A stretch of DNA of 20,735 nt, from positions 1-20,735 of the IMG/VR virus record IMGVR_UViG_3300014502_000181, one strand, 5' to 3'. The DNA comes from a virus. The position numbers were made by a program, and so were the translations under genes. The notes under the pieces were generated by a model that saw nothing but the letters and a program-made list of their open reading frames with translations, was not told the DNA's origin and searched no databases. The number at the start of each line of letters is the position of its first letter. Within the stretch, counting starts at the first letter, position 1. Positions 15,136 to 20,735 of this stretch are shown piece by piece.

Positions 15136-17003
15136 TATCTCTGCCCTCCACCACCACGACCTTGCGTTGGGTTCATTGGGACTTGAGAACGTGCCTGAGC
15201 CATTTGGTTTTGGAGGTCAACAGCACCACCCGGAGGCACGATACTGCGATTTGAGGGCACTAGCTGCCTTCCTGGGGCTTGAGAACCTGGGGCCTGTGGT
15301 TGGTTAGGGCCTCCTGGTAATTGACCCACCAGCGACTGCCCTGCGTCGCCGAGGATGGGTGTTGGCGGCAAGTCGTTGATGCTTTCTGCCTGACTACGTT
15401 TTGTCATGGCTTGCATTAACCGGCCCGCTGTGTACTGGGATAGAATAGATTGGACCATTGGGTCTTGTAGAAGATGTTCAACTTCGATTTCAACTTCCAT
15501 TGCTTGTGGGTCGATGTTAGACATTTGCTTTCTCGCCCAGTTCGCCGTAATGAGACCAGACTTGTACAGCCGTTCGAGATCGTCATGCCTGCGGTATTCA
15601 TCTTCCTCGTTGATTGGGGCAAACTCTACATAGAAAGTGAACGGAGGATTCATTTTAGCCTTTTGAATCTCAATATCAAATTCATCGGTAGGTGTCCTTG
15701 CCCAAACGGAGACATCGCCGGGGACAACGTACTTTAAGATGTTCGCACAGTTACTGAGAACTTTGGCGATACCATTCTTAAAGGCTTGGTTAGAATACTC
15801 ATAACGAGAACTGGCTTCGGCAATCAACTGCCGGCGGTCACTGCCCGAACGAACATTGGTTTCTCCCATACCACGAACAGAAGGTGGAGCACCATGCCCA
15901 GCAAGGTAGGTAGAAGCTACATTGAGCCAAGTAAGTAAAGCATCCGGGGGCACCTTGGGGGACATATCATGAATCTCCACCCCATCGGGCAGAGTATTGT
16001 ATTCACCAAACTTCTGAAAGATTTGAGTAACACCTGAGGCATTCGGTCCAGTGAGATAACCCCAAGGAAAGGCGGTCTTGCCAAGGATAACATCACCGAT
16101 TGAGTAATCACGGGACTCAGAGATGAGTAATTCTTTAACATATCTGAGAACCCCGACATAACGTTTCTTGAGGTCGTTGTCAGAAGAGATGTTGCCTAGT
16201 CCTGAGTCAATAGGAGTGTAGGGCAGGAACCCATAAGTGTGTTCAACTACGGAACCTTTAAGTACTGGCTCCCGGTCGTAAAGTTCACAACGATAATCTT
16301 TGGTCCAGAAAGAAATATGAACAACTCGGTCTGAGACTTTTTTACCAAGAGGGTTTTTCCACCCCGGGAACTGTTGAGAAACATTGAAGACTAACTCTTC
16401 GTTAGTCTCAAAAGCAAAATCCATTCCACCCGTGTAAGGGTCGAACATCATGTTTCTAGGATGGATACCTTGAAGAACAATCGGGATAGAGTTATGGGAT
16501 TCAGAACGCCATGTGTCAATCCGACCAGCGTAAGCTTCCTCGGATTCACCCTTGTTCTGAGTAGGCTTATCTATCCAGCGGTCTGCATCCCAAACACTTT
16601 TAACAATAGCCAAGCCGTGCATCCAGTAGTGTTTAGCACAAACTCGGATAGGAGCGATAGAGGCTTCGATGTTGTTCCGGTAGAGAACACCGAGACCAAA
16701 CTTACGGAGAAGATTTTGTTCATCTTCTGACTTAATAGACTCACCTTTCTTATTGACATAGACTCGGGCATTGAAGATGTCAGTATGATCAACACAGGTG
16801 TCCACAATATCACGGGCTGTTGGGAGGACAATACCTTGGTTAGCAAACTCTTTGGGCAGACCTAGTTGACTTTTGAAGTCTAACTCATAGAGCTGGTCGT
16901 CTAAGTCGAACTGCCGGTACAGACCCGTCTCTTCATAGCGAGCCTTGCAGTCATCGTATAGGGCAAGGATATTGTCGACTGAGGGTTTTTGTTTTTTTGC
17001 CAT
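15135..17003 (-). CDS. Portal protein
   Basis: 622 aa, the usual length for a phage portal, directly behind the large terminase (one base apart). The N-terminal third has the portal-like order of helices and wing strands, with RQFDLDDQLYELDFKSQLGL and then IVLPTARDIVDTCVDHTDIF, and a mid-protein HYWMHGLAIVKSVWDAD. The crown/stem region includes GHGAPPSVRGMGETNVRSGS and the long helix EASSRYEYSNQAFKNGIAKV. The C-terminal ~90 residues are Pro/Gln/Gly-rich and disordered, ending GRGGGGQR. Portals form a dodecameric ring at one capsid vertex through which terminase pumps DNA. ATG 17003 has a weak GAGAAAG site, consistent with coupling to terminase translation. Identity rests on length, order and general pattern. 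Confidence 0.87.
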   Translation of the reverse strand: MAKKQKPSVDNILALYDDCKARYEETGLYRQFDLDDQLYELDFKSQLGLPKEFANQGIVLPTARDIVDTCVDHTDIFNARVYVNKKGESIKSEDEQNLLRKFGLGVLYRNNIEASIAPIRVCAKHYWMHGLAIVKSVWDADRWIDKPTQNKGESEEAYAGRIDTWRSESHNSIPIVLQGIHPRNMMFDPYTGGMDFAFETNEELVFNVSQQFPGWKNPLGKKVSDRVVHISFWTKDYRCELYDREPVLKGSVVEHTYGFLPYTPIDSGLGNISSDNDLKKRYVGVLRYVKELLISESRDYSIGDVILGKTAFPWGYLTGPNASGVTQIFQKFGEYNTLPDGVEIHDMSPKVPPDALLTWLNVASTYLAGHGAPPSVRGMGETNVRSGSDRRQLIAEASSRYEYSNQAFKNGIAKVLSNCANILKYVVPGDVSVWARTPTDEFDIEIQKAKMNPPFTFYVEFAPINEEDEYRRHDDLERLYKSGLITANWARKQMSNIDPQAMEVEIEVEHLLQDPMVQSILSQYTAGRLMQAMTKRSQAESINDLPPTPILGDAGQSLVGQLPGGPNQPQAPGSQAPGRQLVPSNRSIVPPGGAVDLQNQMAQARSQVPMNPTQGRGGGGQR

Positions 17004-17004
17004 A

Positions 17005-18264
17005 TTACTTTCTCATCCAACGATTTATGATTTGGTCATTCGGGGCTTCGTCGTAGGTCAGTGACTTAATTGCTTGGAGGGCCATCGGGCGGGCAGTGGC
17101 AAAGCCAAATTGTTCCGTTAGGCCCCAGATTGCATAACGCATGGCATCGACAAGATGGTCGTTGTACTTCACCGGCTCGGGCAGGAATGAGTCTTCCCCC
17201 GAAGCATTTTTGTCCTTGGCCCAGTGATAGTTCTGAATCTCGGTTATCAAATGAGAAGAGGCTTGGGGAATGTACAAAGTTTGTCGTTGACATAGGTCGA
17301 TAGACTCCTTTACCCCTTTGTGCCCTTCGTAGCAGTTGTAGCCTGCCCGTTGAATCTCAGCAATCATCTGTTTCGCTGACGGGTCGGCATAGATGTTAGC
17401 TCTGGACTCATGAGAAAAGAACTCTATGATGTCGGCGTTGGTTAACCCTGACTGGTAGAGTCTCTCTTCGCAGTAGAATTTATCACCGAAGAGGTAGACC
17501 TTAACAACAGCCGAGGGATTAACCAAGCCGAAATCCAAACCGTATGCCCATTTTCCTCCTTTTAACTCAGGTAGGTCGGGCAGAAGTTTGTAGTTGGAGT
17601 ATATCTTTCCTTCCAATAAACCCCACTCGCCCAAGACATAGACTCGGTAGGCGTTCTCGTCTTGATTGATTAGGTCTAGTAGCATGGCTTTGTAGGCCTG
17701 ACTTAGATAGGGATTGTCTTGGAAGGTAGATTTAACAATGGTAACATCGGTTTCAAGGGCAGCCTTGGTAGCGACCCAGTTGTGGGCATCAATAGGGTTC
17801 AATGAAATGTACAGATGATTATGTTCTGTGGGCAGACACTGACCTGAGAGACGTAGCTTTAACGCAACATAGTCTTGGTAGTCGAACTCGTTGGCCTCTT
17901 CCATCCAGATGTAGTTGAACTCGGTAGACTTAATCTTTTCAGACTCGTCAAGGCCGAAGAACTGGATGGTGTTGTCGCCGTAGGTATAGGTATTGAAGGT
18001 CTTGTTATGGGCAGGCTCACGGTAGATACCATACTGTTTGAGCAAGTCTATGACAAGGGCCATAGCTGTCATCCGGAGGGCAGGAAAGGTCTTTCGGCAG
18101 ATACCAAACTTTTTCCCATGCTCCGTGAGAAGCTTTTCAATGAGGAGTTGGGCAATAGAGTAAGATTTACTGGAACGTGCCCCGCCTACGTTGATAATGA
18201 TAGTAGTGGCAGCAGACCTAGTTCTCGCAAAGACTGAGGTATAGACGATGTCACGGGTGGGCAA
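17005..18264 (-). CDS. terL: Terminase large subunit (packaging ATPase/nuclease)
   Basis: 419 aa. The ATPase half has a Walker A-type loop GGARSSKS (27-34), a Walker B strand FNYIWMEEAN with E123/E124, and the coupling motif LYISLNP (152-158). The RNase-H-like nuclease half shows the three acids in order: YGLDFG (D245), IYADPS (D295) and DHLVDAMRYA (D374). This layout matches the Terminase_3-type enzymes that pump and cut phage DNA at the portal. The start is TTG at 18264: AAGGAG lies six bases upstream and no in-frame ATG is available nearby; the ATG seen at about 18281 is in another frame. A TTG start may limit the amount of this low-copy motor protein. A portal gene follows immediately. 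Confidence 0.95.
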   Translation of the reverse strand: MPTRDIVYTSVFARTRSAATTIIINVGGARSSKSYSIAQLLIEKLLTEHGKKFGICRKTFPALRMTAMALVIDLLKQYGIYREPAHNKTFNTYTYGDNTIQFFGLDESEKIKSTEFNYIWMEEANEFDYQDYVALKLRLSGQCLPTEHNHLYISLNPIDAHNWVATKAALETDVTIVKSTFQDNPYLSQAYKAMLLDLINQDENAYRVYVLGEWGLLEGKIYSNYKLLPDLPELKGGKWAYGLDFGLVNPSAVVKVYLFGDKFYCEERLYQSGLTNADIIEFFSHESRANIYADPSAKQMIAEIQRAGYNCYEGHKGVKESIDLCQRQTLYIPQASSHLITEIQNYHWAKDKNASGEDSFLPEPVKYNDHLVDAMRYAIWGLTEQFGFATARPMALQAIKSLTYDEAPNDQIINRWMRK

Positions 18265-18402
18265 GAGAGACTCCTTGACATAATGTTATTCCTAAAATGA
18301 GAATTTTTTTATGTGTCGTTATAAACAATATAATTAGACTACCAACCCAAACCCACTTTTCCTAAACCTTCATATGATATAATCACATACGCTACGTTGA
18401 GG
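18265..18402 (-). promoter_or_regulatory. Gap between terminase genes with a weak candidate promoter
   Basis: 138 bases with no credible gene. On the minus strand a weak promoter-like pair, TTGGTA and TATAAC with a 16-base spacer, lies about 60 bases before the TTG start of the large terminase, followed by an A-run (AAAAAAA) and then AAGGAG. It could give the packaging motor its own transcript or be chance in A+T-rich sequence. No clear hairpin terminator was found after the small-terminase-like gene. Confidence 0.3.
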
Positions 18403-18774
18403 CTACACAGGCTCAAGCTCTTTAGGCTTATGTGATTCAATCTGCTTAGGCTTATCAGTCTTATCTATAAGATATGGGACAAAATTGATAGTGATAGGGT
18501 TTTCTAACTCTATCTTATGTGATTCAACCGGCTTACCGTCGATCCTATCTATGATGTTATTGATTGCGCTTAGCTGATTATATCCCTTATGACGGGCCAT
18601 AGTGATTAAGCTGATTGCGATGTCTCGTTTCCAGTCTGGGTGAATCTGGAGTATCTTCTTAATCTCCCCAGTGAGGCTAACACTATCCTTAGGCCTGCCT
18701 GTTTTCTTCAGTTTCGTGCCTAAATTAGACTCTATCTCTTCAAAATGATTGTTTATAGGCGTTTCAATAGTCAT
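18403..18774 (-). CDS. Putative small terminase subunit / DUF5681-like protein
   Basis: 123 aa from ATG 18774 (MTIETPINNHFEEIESNLGT). An apparent upstream extension would begin inside the -35 box of the promoter at 18791-18819, so it is rejected. The core pattern matches phage packaging-associated DUF5681-type proteins: KKTGRPKDSVSLTGEIKKIL near the front, then a helical segment and INNIIDRIDGKPVES. The 'tGRPkgs' front and 'AI..iidRidGkP' are the recurring marks of that group. The C-terminal part is strand-forming and Lys-rich (INFVPYLIDKTDKPKQIESH). Being the first gene of the leftward module and just before the large terminase, it is the best candidate for the DNA-recognising small subunit. 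The leader is very short, about ten bases, with no strong binding site. Confidence 0.65.
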   Translation of the reverse strand: MTIETPINNHFEEIESNLGTKLKKTGRPKDSVSLTGEIKKILQIHPDWKRDIAISLITMARHKGYNQLSAINNIIDRIDGKPVESHKIELENPITINFVPYLIDKTDKPKQIESHKPKELEPV

Positions 18775-18775
18775 A

Positions 18776-18872
18776 TTACACTCTATCACTATTATACTCT
18801 TCTCATATAGTAAAGTCAAGTCGAACTAAATCACTTAGGAAGCATTGGCTACATCTATTTACACTCAATCAC
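18776..18872. repeat. Pair of 14-base direct repeats, possible operators
   Basis: TTACACTCTATCAC (18776-18789) and TTACACTCAATCAC (18859-18872) differ at one base and start 83 bases apart, close to eight helical turns. The first copy covers the transcription start and leader of the leftward operon; the second lies upstream of its -35 box. CTATCACTA also recurs at 18783-18791 and 18873-18881. A repressor or activator binding both sites on one face of the helix, with looping, would fit. This is inference from spacing and position. Confidence 0.45.
18791..18819 (-). promoter_or_regulatory. Strong sigma70-type promoter of the structural operon
   Basis: On the minus strand: -35 TTGACT (18814-18819), 17-base spacer, -10 TATAAT (18791-18796). 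The -10 is perfect and the -35 has one mismatch. Transcription should begin near 18784, about ten bases before the ATG at 18774, and read left through the packaging and structural genes. Confidence 0.85.
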
Positions 18873-19070
18873 CTATCACTACATCTTTCAATCACACTAT
18901 CTTATGCCTATTCACTCTCAATTTGTCTTATCGTTCACCTGTGACCAAGTTTATCCGTTTCCGTGTACCACCAGTCTCGACAGTTTCACTACTCTTCCCA
19001 GGCTCAAAATATATTTTTGCCACTCTCAAACTAGTCTCGCAGCCTCGCCGTTAGCCTCAACTGCACTCAC
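18820..19070. other. Divergent control region without a convincing gene
   Basis: Between the leftward promoter and the rightward -35 box. A plus-strand frame open from 18845 to 19054 has no binding site and a codon pattern unlike its neighbours, so I treat it as non-coding. Features seen: 57 consecutive bases without G on the plus strand (18849-18905), a direct repeat of ACATCT followed shortly by TCAATCAC (18851 and 18881), and the distal operator-like repeat. The region could hold regulator sites or, less certainly, an origin element. Confidence 0.5.
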
Positions 19071-19099
19071 TTGACAGGTTTTTCAAATTGTGGGATAGT
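19071..19099 (+). promoter_or_regulatory. Rightward sigma70-type promoter
   Basis: -35 TTGACA (19071-19076) is perfect; the spacer is 17 bases; -10 GATAGT (19094-19099) matches four of six. Transcription should begin near 19106 and serve the small plus-strand genes. It is divergent from the structural-operon promoter. Confidence 0.8.
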
Positions 19100-19117
19100 T
19101 TAGTTAGCCGAAAAACC
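19077..19117. repeat. Inverted repeat around the rightward -10 box, possible operator
   Basis: GGTTTTTC (19077-19084), just after the -35 box, and GAAAAACC (19110-19117), just after the expected start point, are exact reverse complements separated by 25 bases. A dimeric repressor binding these arms would block the promoter; alternatively one arm in the transcript has no partner, since the first arm lies upstream of +1, which argues for a DNA-level rather than an RNA-level role. Confidence 0.4.
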
Positions 19118-19148
19118 ACAGAAGTGGGTGAGGCTGAAGGAGATTCAA

Positions 19149-19352
19149 GTGACAAAGACGACAATCACAATCACAGTCAAGAGAGGCAACGAAGAGAAAA
19201 CCTATGCGCTCACAGAGCTAGGCGAGAGCAAGGGTGGGAAGCTCAAGTTTCAAGTCATGCCGAGCGTAGATTTCCCAGATTCCGAAGGCCGGTTTAATAT
19301 CCTGTACGTCAACCCTTCACGCAAAGCATCCAACGTCAAGGCTCGCAAATAA
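19149..19352 (+). CDS. Small beta-rich protein, 67 aa, first rightward gene
   Basis: GTG at 19149 is preferred because AAGGAG (19137-19142) ends six bases before it; an in-frame GTG at 19128 would place that site inside the gene. The protein is basic and strand-forming: VTKTTITITVKRGNEEKTYA, LTELGESKGGKLKFQVMPSV, then FNILYVNPSRKASNVKARK with a basic tail. A compact beta barrel or single-strand/RNA-binding fold is conceivable, but no family is recognised. As the first gene after the promoter at 19071 it is likely expressed early and strongly. Confidence 0.65.
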   Translation: MTKTTITITVKRGNEEKTYALTELGESKGGKLKFQVMPSVDFPDSEGRFNILYVNPSRKASNVKARK

Positions 19353-19370
19353 CCTGCCTGCGGATAGCAT

Positions 19371-19395
19371 AGGCCTGCCTCTTGATTGCAGGCTT
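19371..19395 (+). other. Hairpin between the first two rightward genes
   Basis: GCCTGC (19373-19378) pairs with GCAGGC (19388-19393), extended by a G-U and an A-U pair, around a 9-base loop. No U-run follows, so it may be an attenuator, a processing site or a translation-control structure. CCTGCCT also occurs twice just before it (19353 area and 19374). Confidence 0.4.
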
Positions 19396-19439
19396 GTGCT
19401 TGCCCGAATAATCTTGAATAAAATATCAAGGAGTCACCC

Positions 19440-19610
19440 ATGCCTAACTTTTACACTCAAGATAACACTAGGAAACAGGCTGCTTTTGAGCGTCAGCTTC
19501 CTACACCTCGCCCGGAACAATGCCAAGATAGCTATCTGTTAAAATGTTCAAGATGCTATTATCGTCATACATGCTTAAAATCTGCCACCTTGCCCAGACT
19601 GCAAGACTGA
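19440..19610 (+). CDS. Four-cysteine small protein, 56 aa
   Basis: ATG 19440 lies behind AAGGAGTCAC (AAGGAG, six-base spacing). Cysteines at 28, 36, 39 and 45 give C-x7-C-x2-C-x5-C (CQDSYLLKCSRCYYRHTCL), a likely zinc or Fe-S site. The N-terminal half is polar and basic (TRKQAAFERQLPTPRPEQ). The same arrangement appears in the 95-aa protein downstream (CQPSVKNCLTCNLPKCL), so the two look like relatives. I do not recognise a named family; small phage transcription factors or host-takeover proteins with such clusters exist, so nucleic-acid or protein binding is a reasonable guess. It ends at TGA just before the next ribosome binding site. Confidence 0.7.
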   Translation: MPNFYTQDNTRKQAAFERQLPTPRPEQCQDSYLLKCSRCYYRHTCLKSATLPRLQD

Positions 19611-19621
19611 AGGAGTCACAT

Positions 19622-19717
19622 ATGAATTACACAGCGAATATAACACGCTTGGCGAAAAAACGCCTAGCTATGAGGAGAAAACAATGGATTGTCAGCCGTC
19701 TGTTAAAAACTGTCTAA
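19622..19717 (+). CDS. Short, very basic peptide, 31 aa (uncertain)
   Basis: ATG 19622 has AAGGAGTCAC in front at the same spacing as the preceding gene, a repeated initiation region. It encodes 31 residues with nine Lys/Arg (ITRLAKKRLAMRRKQWIVSR). It overlaps the start of the 95-aa gene by 34 bases in another frame, so it may act mainly as a coupling or leader peptide for that gene, or be a real nucleic-acid-binding micro-protein. It could also be a relic left by duplication of the initiation region. Too short for family assignment. Confidence 0.4.
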   Translation: MNYTANITRLAKKRLAMRRKQWIVSRLLKTV

Positions 19718-19971
19718 CCTGCAATCTGCCCAAGTGCCTAGAAGATACTCTAGGAGTCGAAGCTGCACAGCCTTTTGTCCGGATGCTCACGATTGAACCT
19801 ATATACTCTACGCTTTTAGCTACAGCCGAAGCTAACAGACTTCGGGTTGCCTTAGGCAGCCATGCCGATGCCTATGTTCAAACAAGTGATAATCTAGGTG
19901 ACTTGCCCGTAGAACATCCTGCGGGTAAAAAATACCGACATTTAGGAGAATATCAAACAGACTCTAATTGA
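19684..19971 (+). CDS. Four-cysteine small protein, 95 aa
   Basis: ATG 19684 with GAGGAG six bases before it. Cysteines 3, 10, 13 and 18 form C-x6-C-x2-C-x4-C (CQPSVKNCLTCNLPKCLED), parallel to the 56-aa protein. After the cluster comes a helical part (residues 26-60: AAQPFVRMLTIEPIYSTLLA, then TAEANRLRVALGSH) and a polar tail. The 'C..C.lp.C.eD' pattern is familiar from small phage and Firmicutes regulators, where it probably binds a metal. A role as an early regulator is inferred. Last gene before the promoter at 20052. Confidence 0.65.
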   Translation: MDCQPSVKNCLTCNLPKCLEDTLGVEAAQPFVRMLTIEPIYSTLLATAEANRLRVALGSHADAYVQTSDNLGDLPVEHPAGKKYRHLGEYQTDSN

Positions 19972-19985
19972 TTCTATGTTCAAGA

Positions 19986-20032
19986 CTGGGCAAGGCTGCT
20001 AGGCTCATTTTAGCTTTGCCAGACTTGCCCAG
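19986..20032 (+). other. Inverted repeat after the 95-aa gene
   Basis: CTGGGCAAG (19986-19994) and CTTGCCCAG (20024-20032) are exact reverse complements with 29 bases between them. An alternative inner stem, GGCAAGGCT with AGCTTTGCC, competes with it. The pair lies between a stop codon and the next promoter. It may help end the first rightward transcript, though no U-run follows. CTTGCCCAGACT also occurs at 19589-19600. Confidence 0.35.
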
Positions 20033-20051
20033 ACTCGACCACAGACTCAAC

Positions 20052-20080
20052 TTGACACGACCTGCCGAGCGTGGTATAGT
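20052..20080 (+). promoter_or_regulatory. Near-perfect sigma70-type promoter for the cysteine-rich gene
   Basis: -35 TTGACA (20052-20057), 17-base spacer, -10 TATAGT (20075-20080), one mismatch in twelve. The expected start is near 20087, giving a leader of about 110 bases before ATG 20197. A candidate reading frame crossing this promoter (19968-20165) has no binding site and is not accepted. Confidence 0.85.
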
Positions 20081-20196
20081 GAAGGTGAGAGGTCAATCAG
20101 CCTTGAAAGGAGTGTGCCACCGACATCCAAACACAATCGAATACTCTGCCCTACAAGCTAATTAGCTATTGAATTTTATTGAAAGGAGAATAAAAT

Positions 20197-20735
20197 ATGC
20201 CTGAACAATCACCCTACCATGTTGGCGACAGACTCAGAGTCGTTGAAACCGCTGGATTCTACCCAGATGTCCATCTTGGAGACATCGGTATTTGCATCAG
20301 TCCCGGGGAAATAGAATTTATTAGCTCTGGGCATTCTCCACTTCGGCAGTGGTTTTATCCTAGGAACGTAACACTAGCCGAGACTACTAACTCTCCAGAA
20401 GCCGATGAGCCTGACGAGGACACTATCTATTGTGACCAGTGTGGCTGTAAAGTTAGTGAAGATGATGCTATCTGCCCAGAAGAAACTGAGCTTAGCCGAC
20501 ACTACTCTTGTCTCTGCCCAGACTGCGCTGGTCACTATGCAAACACCTGCCAATGGTGTGATAATGTCTTTTATGCCTATTATCACGACACCTTCTGCCC
20601 TTCCTGCGCCGATGACCATTTCGTCTGTGACTCTTGTGGCGAGGCATTCTCTAACGATAATTACGAAGAGGATGGATACTGCCGAGACTGTTGGGAAGAA
20701 AACCATCACGGTGAAGCCGGGCACGTTCACGACCA
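20197..20735 (+). CDS. Multi-zinc-ribbon protein with SH3/KOW-like N terminus (partial, cut by window end)
   Basis: ATG 20197 follows AAGGAG by eight bases; 179 codons are read with no stop before the window ends. Residues 6-60 look like a small SH3/KOW barrel (YHVGDRLRVVETAGF, LGDIGICISPGEIEF, QWFYPRNVTL). After an acidic linker (EADEPDEDT) come paired cysteines: C79/C82, C84, C93, C105/C107/C110, C118/C121, C134/C137, C144/C147 and C162/C165, making at least four CxxC modules (YCDQCGCKV, CQWCDNVF, FCPSCADD, FVCDSCGEAF, YCRDCWEEN), then a His-rich end. Rows of such ribbons precede the catalytic domain in many phage amidoligase-type proteins (Amidoligase_2), usually followed by a 'HDYSYKP'-like junction. 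The visible ending GHVHD might be approaching that junction, but the enzyme part is outside the window, so this stays a suggestion. Confidence 0.8.
   Translation, partial: MPEQSPYHVGDRLRVVETAGFYPDVHLGDIGICISPGEIEFISSGHSPLRQWFYPRNVTLAETTNSPEADEPDEDTIYCDQCGCKVSEDDAICPEETELSRHYSCLCPDCAGHYANTCQWCDNVFYAYYHDTFCPSCADDHFVCDSCGEAFSNDNYEEDGYCRDCWEENHHGEAGHVHD

Noticed and set aside
18845-19054. 69-codon plus-strand open frame in the control region
   Set aside because: No binding site, Ser/Thr/Leu/Phe composition unlike neighbouring proteins, and it covers operator-like repeats.
19968-20165. 65-codon plus-strand open frame
   Set aside because: It runs through a near-perfect promoter and an inverted repeat, with no ribosome binding site.
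20374-20730. 118-codon minus-strand open frame at the right end
   Set aside because: Antisense to the cysteine-rich gene, whose regular CxxC modules and strong start signals show that the plus strand is coding.
1-20735. tRNA genes, CRISPR arrays, integrase or insertion sequence
   Set aside because: None was visible: no cloverleaf-like sequence, no regularly spaced repeats, and no transposase or recombinase motifs in any credible gene.

Overview
This window looks like one arm of a tailed double-stranded DNA phage (class Caudoviricetes), free or integrated. The host appears to be bacterial: three near-consensus sigma70-type promoters with 17-base spacers are visible, most starts have AGGAG-type ribosome binding sites, and TAA, TAG and TGA all serve as stops (standard code 11). 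Nothing in the sequence identifies the host. No tRNA, rRNA, integrase, CRISPR array or insertion sequence was seen.

Positions 34 to 18774 form one continuous minus-strand packaging and structural module, read from right to left. It starts at a strong promoter (18791-18819) and runs: a small-terminase-like protein, large terminase (TTG start), portal, two proteins of unknown role (89 and 382 aa), a 1,275-aa protein resembling phage internal virion / large polyvalent proteins, two small overlapping genes that seem to carry the same domain, scaffold, and major capsid protein. A translationally coupled pair of homing-endonuclease-type genes (LAGLIDADG, then a degenerate HNH) follows the capsid gene. 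After these come secreted-looking or virion beta-rich proteins, a zinc-finger-like protein, a GH18 chitinase-type glycoside hydrolase and a beta-helix tail-spike-like protein. No tape measure, tail tube or adaptor gene is recognisable, so either the tail is short (podovirus-like) or those genes lie beyond the left edge. Three perfect hairpins sit between structural genes at 4.66, 5.75 and 6.37 kb.

Positions 18775 to 19148 form a divergent control region with no convincing gene. It holds the leftward promoter, a rightward promoter (19071-19099), a near-identical 14-base repeat 83 bases apart, an inverted repeat around the rightward -10 box, and a 57-base stretch without G on the plus strand.

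Positions 19149 to 20735 carry small plus-strand genes, probably early: a 67-aa protein, two related four-cysteine proteins with a 31-aa basic peptide between them, and, behind its own consensus promoter, a cysteine-rich protein cut by the window edge. That last protein has an SH3/KOW-like N terminus followed by a row of CxxC zinc-ribbon-like modules; it may be the front part of a phage amidoligase-type protein.

The most striking whole-window signal is the near absence of GATC: five sites were found by reading the whole window, where several tens would be expected.
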